Below are positions 41,448 to 44,911 of a stretch of 44,911 bases of DNA, one piece after another. Numbering within the stretch: position 1 is the first letter of the stretch; every line of letters starts with the position of its first letter. Below the pieces are notes generated by a model. The model was not told the DNA's origin, made no database searches, and saw only the letters and a program-made list of their open reading frames with translations. The DNA lies in NCBI GenBank assembly GCA_009784615.1, contig WRBJ01000013.1, positions 1 through 44,911 on the forward strand. Reading direction: 5' to 3'. The position numbers were made by a program, and so were the translations under genes. The stretch is from Defluviitaleaceae bacterium. GTDB taxonomy: Bacteria; Bacillota; Clostridia; Lachnospirales; WRAX01.

Positions 41448-41693
41448 TTAGATATTTCTTGAAGTGATACGGTCGTTGTCGAAACGAGCGAAAAATGTTA
41501 AAGAATATAAGCCCGAAAGACCGATAAGTGCGTAAATTATGCGTGATACCCAGCTGGACATACCACCAAAAATGGCTGCTATAAGGTCGAATTGGAAAAA
41601 GCCGACCAAGCCCCAATTTACTGCACCGATAATGACAAGCGTTAAGCAAAACCAAGTTAAAAACCTATTGTGCAAAATCTTCCCCTCCTTCAT
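41448..41693 (-). CDS. DUF378-family small membrane protein (YuzA-like)
   Basis: 81 residues with two membrane helices (about 13-33 and 50-70). The signature VIIGAVNWGLVGFFQFDLIAAIFG is typical of the DUF378 family, whose function is not known. The protein has a charged cytoplasmic start (MKEGKILHNR) and a polar end (ARFDNDRITSRNI). Start after GAAGGAGGGGAAG-like sequence just upstream. Single gene with its own terminator, between the flagellar region and two orphan genes. Confidence 0.88.
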   Translation of the reverse strand: MKEGKILHNRFLTWFCLTLVIIGAVNWGLVGFFQFDLIAAIFGGMSSWVSRIIYALIGLSGLYSLTFFARFDNDRITSRNI

Positions 41694-41740
41694 AAGATTT
41701 GTAGTCTATCTTATTTTGTCGAAAAAGAGGTCAAATTATT

Positions 41741-41992
41741 TTACATAAATTTTAGAACTTTTAGCATTGCTTTGTAACTGTTTTTTTCTTCGTCGGGGAT
41801 AGACCCAATTGCGGCGGCGATAATTTGCTCTTTTTCTTGTTGTGTAAATTGCCTGTCATTCGGCAGACGGTTTTTAAATTCCATTAAAATTGGCATTATT
41901 TCGTTTAAAGACTTGTCCTTTATTTTGCCCATAAATTCTTCTAATAATGCTACATTTTCATCACCCAACATTTGCGCTGTTTCACTGTTCAT
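41741..41992 (-). CDS. Hypothetical protein, 83 residues
   Basis: No family recognised. ATG at 41992 (MNSETAQMLGDENV) is chosen because GGGAGGATTGCC precedes it; the longer open frame covers the neighbouring gene. The protein is helical and soluble, with a probable three-helix arrangement (VALLEEFMGKIKDKSL; EIMPILMEFKNRL; KEQIIAAAIGSIP). It overlaps the gene upstream on the same strand by ATGA, so the two products are likely made together. Confidence 0.65.
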   Translation of the reverse strand: MNSETAQMLGDENVALLEEFMGKIKDKSLNEIMPILMEFKNRLPNDRQFTQQEKEQIIAAAIGSIPDEEKNSYKAMLKVLKFM

Positions 41993-42270
41993 TTTGGCAA
42001 TCCTCCCATAATTTCCTGCATTTGCATTACTTGCATAAAAGTTTCCATCGTTTGTTTGTTTTTTTCGCTCATATGCGGTGTTAAGGCTTTTAAAATATCC
42101 TGCCGCCAATTGATGTTTTGCTTTTGTTCCTTTACATTTTCATAATATTTTAGAACATCACGCATTTCCATCATTTTTACGGCTATGGCTATTTCTTTTT
42201 GATATTTAAAATCTACGTGTGGCAACACAGCCAAAAGGGCTGTTGTGCGTGGGTTTTGAAAATTTTGCAT
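41989..42270 (-). CDS. Hypothetical protein, 93 residues, Met-rich
   Basis: No family recognised. ATG at 42270 (MQNFQNPRTTALLAVLP) is used because GGGGGCGACAAA lies just before it. The protein is helical (KYQKEIAIAVKMMEMRDVLKYY), and the C-terminal third is Met/Gln-rich (MSEKNKQTMETFMQVMQMQE), ending GGLPK. It overlaps the 83-residue gene by four bases. The pair is divergent from pyridoxamine kinase. The two small helical proteins may form a complex, which is inference. Confidence 0.65.
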   Translation of the reverse strand: MQNFQNPRTTALLAVLPHVDFKYQKEIAIAVKMMEMRDVLKYYENVKEQKQNINWRQDILKALTPHMSEKNKQTMETFMQVMQMQEIMGGLPK

Positions 42271-42290
42271 TTTGTCGCCCCCAATCATTA

Positions 42291-42319
42291 TTTACAATTA
42301 TATTCGGTTGTGGTACAAT
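42291..42319 (+). promoter_or_regulatory. Pyridoxamine kinase promoter
   Basis: TTTACA (42291-42296), a 17-bp spacer and TACAAT (42314-42319), 40 bp before the gene start. Confidence 0.7.
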
Positions 42320-42359
42320 TGATGTTAGGAAACAAAAATCATAAATAGAGGTGGGTAAA

Positions 42360-43223
42360 TTGGATAGACAAAAGAGGGTTTGCGCTATACACGATATTTC
42401 TTGCGTTGGTCGTTGTTCGCTTACTGTTGCTTTGCCTATAATTTCGGCGGCAGGTATGGATTGTGGCATTTTGCCAACGGCGGTGTTATCTACACACACA
42501 GGTGGTTTTGAAGGTTTTACATACCGTGATTTGACGGCGGATGTTATGCCTATCTCTGCTCATTGGCAGACGCTTGGCTTGGGTTTTGACGCACTTTATA
42601 GCGGGTTTTTAGGTAGTTTTGAACAAATTGATTTGGTTGGCGAGCTGTTTGACACATATAAAACATCTGAAAATCTTGTGCTTGTTGACCCCGTTATGGC
42701 GGACAATGGCAAGTTATACGCAATATATTCACCAGAAATGGCAAAGGGTATGGCAAAACTATGCGGTAAAGCGGATATAATAATACCAAATATTACCGAG
42801 GCTTGTTTTATGGTTGATACGGAATACAAGACCGAGCCTTACGACAAGCCATATATCGAAAACTTGTTACAAAAATTAGGTGCACTTGGTGCGAAACAAG
42901 TTGTTTTGACGGGTGTTAGCTTTAATGATAGCGAGCTTGGTGCGGCAGTTTATGATGTTGCTTCGGGTAATATTGACTATGTTTTTGCGCCACGCATTGA
43001 CGGATATTTTCACGGCACGGGGGATTGCTTTGGTTCTGCATTATTGTCCGCTTTACTTAATGGCAAAACCTTGACACAAGCGGCGCAGACCGCTTGCAAT
43101 TTTGTGCATAAATCTATTGAAATAACGCTAAAACTAAACCAAGAACGCCGTTATGGCGTGGCTTTCGAGCTTGCCTTGCCTTCTTTAATGAAAGAACTTG
43201 GGATTCTAAATGCAGACCACTAG
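42360..43223 (+). CDS. pdxK: Pyridoxamine kinase
   Basis: 287 residues. A ribokinase-fold enzyme that phosphorylates pyridoxal, pyridoxine or pyridoxamine for vitamin B6 salvage. Visible motifs: HDISCVGRCSLTVALPIISA near the start, PTAVLSTHTGGFEG (about 41-54), VDPVMADNGKLY, PNITEACFM, and GTGDCFGSALL at about 222-232 with the catalytic Asp. TTG at 42360 is preferred to GTG 42351 because GAGGTG, which contains that GTG, is the ribosome binding site. It overlaps the next gene by 14 bp. Confidence 0.92.
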   Translation: MDRQKRVCAIHDISCVGRCSLTVALPIISAAGMDCGILPTAVLSTHTGGFEGFTYRDLTADVMPISAHWQTLGLGFDALYSGFLGSFEQIDLVGELFDTYKTSENLVLVDPVMADNGKLYAIYSPEMAKGMAKLCGKADIIIPNITEACFMVDTEYKTEPYDKPYIENLLQKLGALGAKQVVLTGVSFNDSELGAAVYDVASGNIDYVFAPRIDGYFHGTGDCFGSALLSALLNGKTLTQAAQTACNFVHKSIEITLKLNQERRYGVAFELALPSLMKELGILNADH

Positions 43224-44106
43224 ACAATTTGAAATAGTTTATATTTTATTAAACAAAGGTAAGGTTTCGGCTAATGACCTTGCTTTGCGTTTTGGTGTAT
43301 CTACACGTACCATTTATCGTGATGTAGATGCACTTAGTTTGGCGGGCATACCAATTTATACAGAGCAGGGCAAGGGCGGGGGCATTTCGCTTTTGCCCGA
43401 TTTTGTGTTGGATAAATCTATCTTAAACGAAGATGAGCAAAGTGAAATTTTGATGGCTTTACGCGGTCTTTCTATTATTAAACCTGACGAAAGCAGGGAT
43501 GTTTTACATAGATTGTCTGCAATTTTTAATAAAACGGCAGATGACTGGATTAAGGTTGATTTTTCTGATTGGAGCTATGACGATGGATATTTTAATGAGC
43601 TAAAGATGGCGATTTTACAAAGACGTGTTGTAGAATTTGATTACTACAACAGCTACAGCCAAAAATCTTTTCGGCGCATAGAACCTATACAGCTTTGGTT
43701 TAAAGCACATTCGTGGTATATTAAAGGTTTTTGTTTGCAAAAACAAGGTTTCCGGTTATATAAATTATCCCGTGTTAAAAATCTCGCTGTTGCGGATGAA
43801 AGTTTTGATATGCGGGAATTTTTAAATATTGAAAAAGCCGAAGATGACGAAAATACGTCAAATTATATAACGGTAAAGCTGCGTATTGCAAAAGAGATGG
43901 CTTACCGTGCTTTTGATAATTTTGATGAGTCAAGGATTGAAAGGCAAGACGACGGCAGTTTTATAGTAACGGCACAGTGGGAGATTGATAATTGGGTATA
44001 CGGATATATTTTATCTTTTGGCGAATATATAAAAATTATCGAACCTGAAAGCCTTAAAAATGCCATAGTAGAGAAAATTATTAAAATGTCAAAAATATAT
44101 TTATAA
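43210..44106 (+). CDS. YafY-type HTH regulator with WYL domain
   Basis: 298 residues. An N-terminal DeoR-like winged helix (KVSANDLALRFGVSTRTIYRDV, about 18-39; LSLAGIPIYTEQGKGGGISL) is followed by a WYL domain (about 135-225, IEPIQLWFKAHSWYIKGFC), a ligand- or nucleic-acid-sensing fold. It overlaps pdxK by 14 bp and probably shares its promoter. A perfect 11-bp palindrome lies over its stop codon and before the next gene, a possible target of this regulator. Confidence 0.9.
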   Translation: MQTTRQFEIVYILLNKGKVSANDLALRFGVSTRTIYRDVDALSLAGIPIYTEQGKGGGISLLPDFVLDKSILNEDEQSEILMALRGLSIIKPDESRDVLHRLSAIFNKTADDWIKVDFSDWSYDDGYFNELKMAILQRRVVEFDYYNSYSQKSFRRIEPIQLWFKAHSWYIKGFCLQKQGFRLYKLSRVKNLAVADESFDMREFLNIEKAEDDENTSNYITVKLRIAKEMAYRAFDNFDESRIERQDDGSFIVTAQWEIDNWVYGYILSFGEYIKIIEPESLKNAIVEKIIKMSKIYL

Positions 44107-44130
44107 TATGACATACTGTTGTCATATTAT
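44103..44130. promoter_or_regulatory. Perfect palindrome before the ClbS-like gene
   Basis: ATAATATGACA (44103-44113) and TGTCATATTAT (44120-44130) with a 6-bp spacer. The right arm contains TTGTCA, a possible -35 at 44119-44124, though no good -10 follows. A regulator-binding site for the ClbS-like gene is the likely meaning. Confidence 0.5.
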
Positions 44131-44223
44131 GTTTGATATTATAGCAAAAGAAGTAGACGAGCGTTTTAAATTATATTTGGCAAGGCGTACAGGTCTAATA
44201 AATCTTATTAAGGAGGGTGTACA

Positions 44224-44769
44224 ATGCCAAGACCTGCAATAAAATCAGATTTAATAAAAACTGCAAACGAGCAGTTTGACGAGCTTTGGAAATTAATAGA
44301 TTCTATAGCAGAAAAAGAACAAGAAGCAGATTTTAATTTCGGTGAAGATTTTTTACAAAAACAAAAAGAAGCACATTGGGTACGTGATAGAAATTTACGT
44401 GATATATTGGTTCATCTTTATGAATGGCACCAATTGTTAATCAACTGGGTAAATTTCAACCAAAACGGAGAGTCTAAGTCGTTTATACCAAAACCATATA
44501 ATTTTAAAACATATGGTCAAATGAACATTATGCTTTGGGAAAAACACCAAACAACATCATATGAAAAATCCAAAACAATGTTGAAAGAAAGCCATAAAAA
44601 AGTAATGGATTTAATTGAACAATTTACAAACGAGAAGCTTTTTGCTAAAAAGCACTTTGCTTGGACTGGCACAAGCACATTGGGAAGTTATTGTGTTTCA
44701 GCTACATCCAGTCACTATGATTGGGCGATTAAAAAAGTTAAAAAGCACATCAAATTGTGTCTTGGTTAA
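44224..44769 (+). CDS. ClbS/DfsB-family four-helix-bundle protein
   Basis: 181 residues. The family includes ClbS, a cyclopropane hydrolase that gives self-resistance to colibactin; most members have no known role. The features fit: start MPRPAIKSDLI, VRDRNLRDILVHLYEWHQLL (about 53-72), YNFKTYGQMN, and HYDWAIKKVKKH near the end. The conserved His and Trp residues are present. The ATG follows AAGGAGGGTGTACA. A 37-codon overlapping frame (44129-44242) is not convincing. No colibactin-like synthesis genes are in the window. Confidence 0.88.
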   Translation: MPRPAIKSDLIKTANEQFDELWKLIDSIAEKEQEADFNFGEDFLQKQKEAHWVRDRNLRDILVHLYEWHQLLINWVNFNQNGESKSFIPKPYNFKTYGQMNIMLWEKHQTTSYEKSKTMLKESHKKVMDLIEQFTNEKLFAKKHFAWTGTSTLGSYCVSATSSHYDWAIKKVKKHIKLCLG

Positions 44770-44841
44770 TTTTGATACTTTTGTTTGTAATAGACCTGTT
44801 CTGAAACTGCCTTACACAATTTCTTTTGGCGCAGCACTGCA

Positions 44842-44890
44842 GTTTTCCTACGGAAAACCGACGCTATGCGTCGCTTTCGCACAGCGAAAG
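44842..44890. repeat. Three abutting hairpins with 3-nt loops
   Basis: GTTTTCC-TAC-GGAAAAC (44842-44858), CGACGC-TAT-GCGTCG (44859-44873) and CTTTCGC-ACA-GCGAAAG (44874-44890) follow one another with no gap. A gene is not seen in 44770-44911, and the window ends soon after. A motif like the first hairpin, with compensating changes, occurs near 34393-34408 between spoVAE and spoVAD. Confidence 0.7.
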
Positions 44891-44911
44891 TGCAAGGTCT
44901 CGAGCTTTTTG

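Noticed and set aside
44129-44242. 37-codon frame before and into the ClbS-like gene
   Set aside because: It starts inside the palindrome, has no ribosome binding site and ends in another frame of a solid gene.

Overview
The window reads as a low-GC, endospore-forming, motile Firmicute of the class Clostridia, possibly near Lachnospiraceae. The evidence is the spoIIA operon (spoIIAA-spoIIAB-sigF), a complete spoVA set (AA to AE), a flagellin, a large chemoreceptor, strong sigma-A promoters with 17-bp spacing, and frequent TTG/GTG starts chosen by purine-rich ribosome binding sites. The species cannot be named from sequence alone. The conserved origin-side genes rpmH-rnpA-yidD-yidC-jag and mnmE-mnmG-rsmG, plus two perfect parS palindromes (one inside mnmG, one after the DAHP synthase gene), place the window close to the replication origin. 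dnaA is not present.

Layout. 1-1300: a short-RNA-like element and apbE. 1360-3970: ribosomal protein L34, RNase P protein, YidD/YidC membrane insertion and Jag. 3996-4936: a TetR gene with a perfect palindromic operator and a small membrane protein. 4985-6605: the spoIIA operon. 6606-11387: an AT-rich gap, an orphan protein, murA, a metallo-beta-lactamase-fold hydrolase, a divergent XRE regulator and small ORF, and a second murA. 11463-15566: mnmE, mnmG, rsmG. 15567-16039: a non-coding block with a very long hairpin and a dispersed palindromic repeat. 16040-22601: a chemoreceptor and a four-PAS hybrid histidine kinase. 22638-26731: a heterodimeric ABC exporter. 26746-28648: a type II restriction-modification pair that appears inserted between the exporter and a NUDIX gene. 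28722-33053: NUDIX, comM, a kinase-like protein, an acetyltransferase and a DAHP synthase. 33054-33485: parS, repeats, a perfect promoter and a second short-RNA unit. 33486-33848: an AbrB-like protein. 33985-36954: spoVA on the minus strand. 37139-37397: a dead XRE gene. 37510-41244: flagellin, an unlisted 35-residue ORF and a giant flagellar-associated protein. 41448-44911: a DUF378 protein, two orphan small proteins, pyridoxamine kinase, a WYL regulator, a ClbS/DfsB-like protein and a run of tight hairpins.

How the parts work together. rpmH to jag and mnmE to rsmG serve translation and membrane-protein insertion. SpoIIAA and SpoIIAB control SigF in the forespore; SigF or SigG would later drive spoVA, which moves dipicolinic acid into the spore. 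The flagellin, the 905-residue protein and the chemoreceptor serve motility.

The most unusual content is non-coding. A roughly 76-nt minus-strand unit (promoter overlapped by a palindrome, short transcript, intrinsic terminator) occurs twice. An 89-bp double-dyad element occurs twice, each time right after a stop codon in a same-strand gene pair. A 26-bp-stem element encloses a possible pseudoknot. Two further palindromic repeat families each occur twice.
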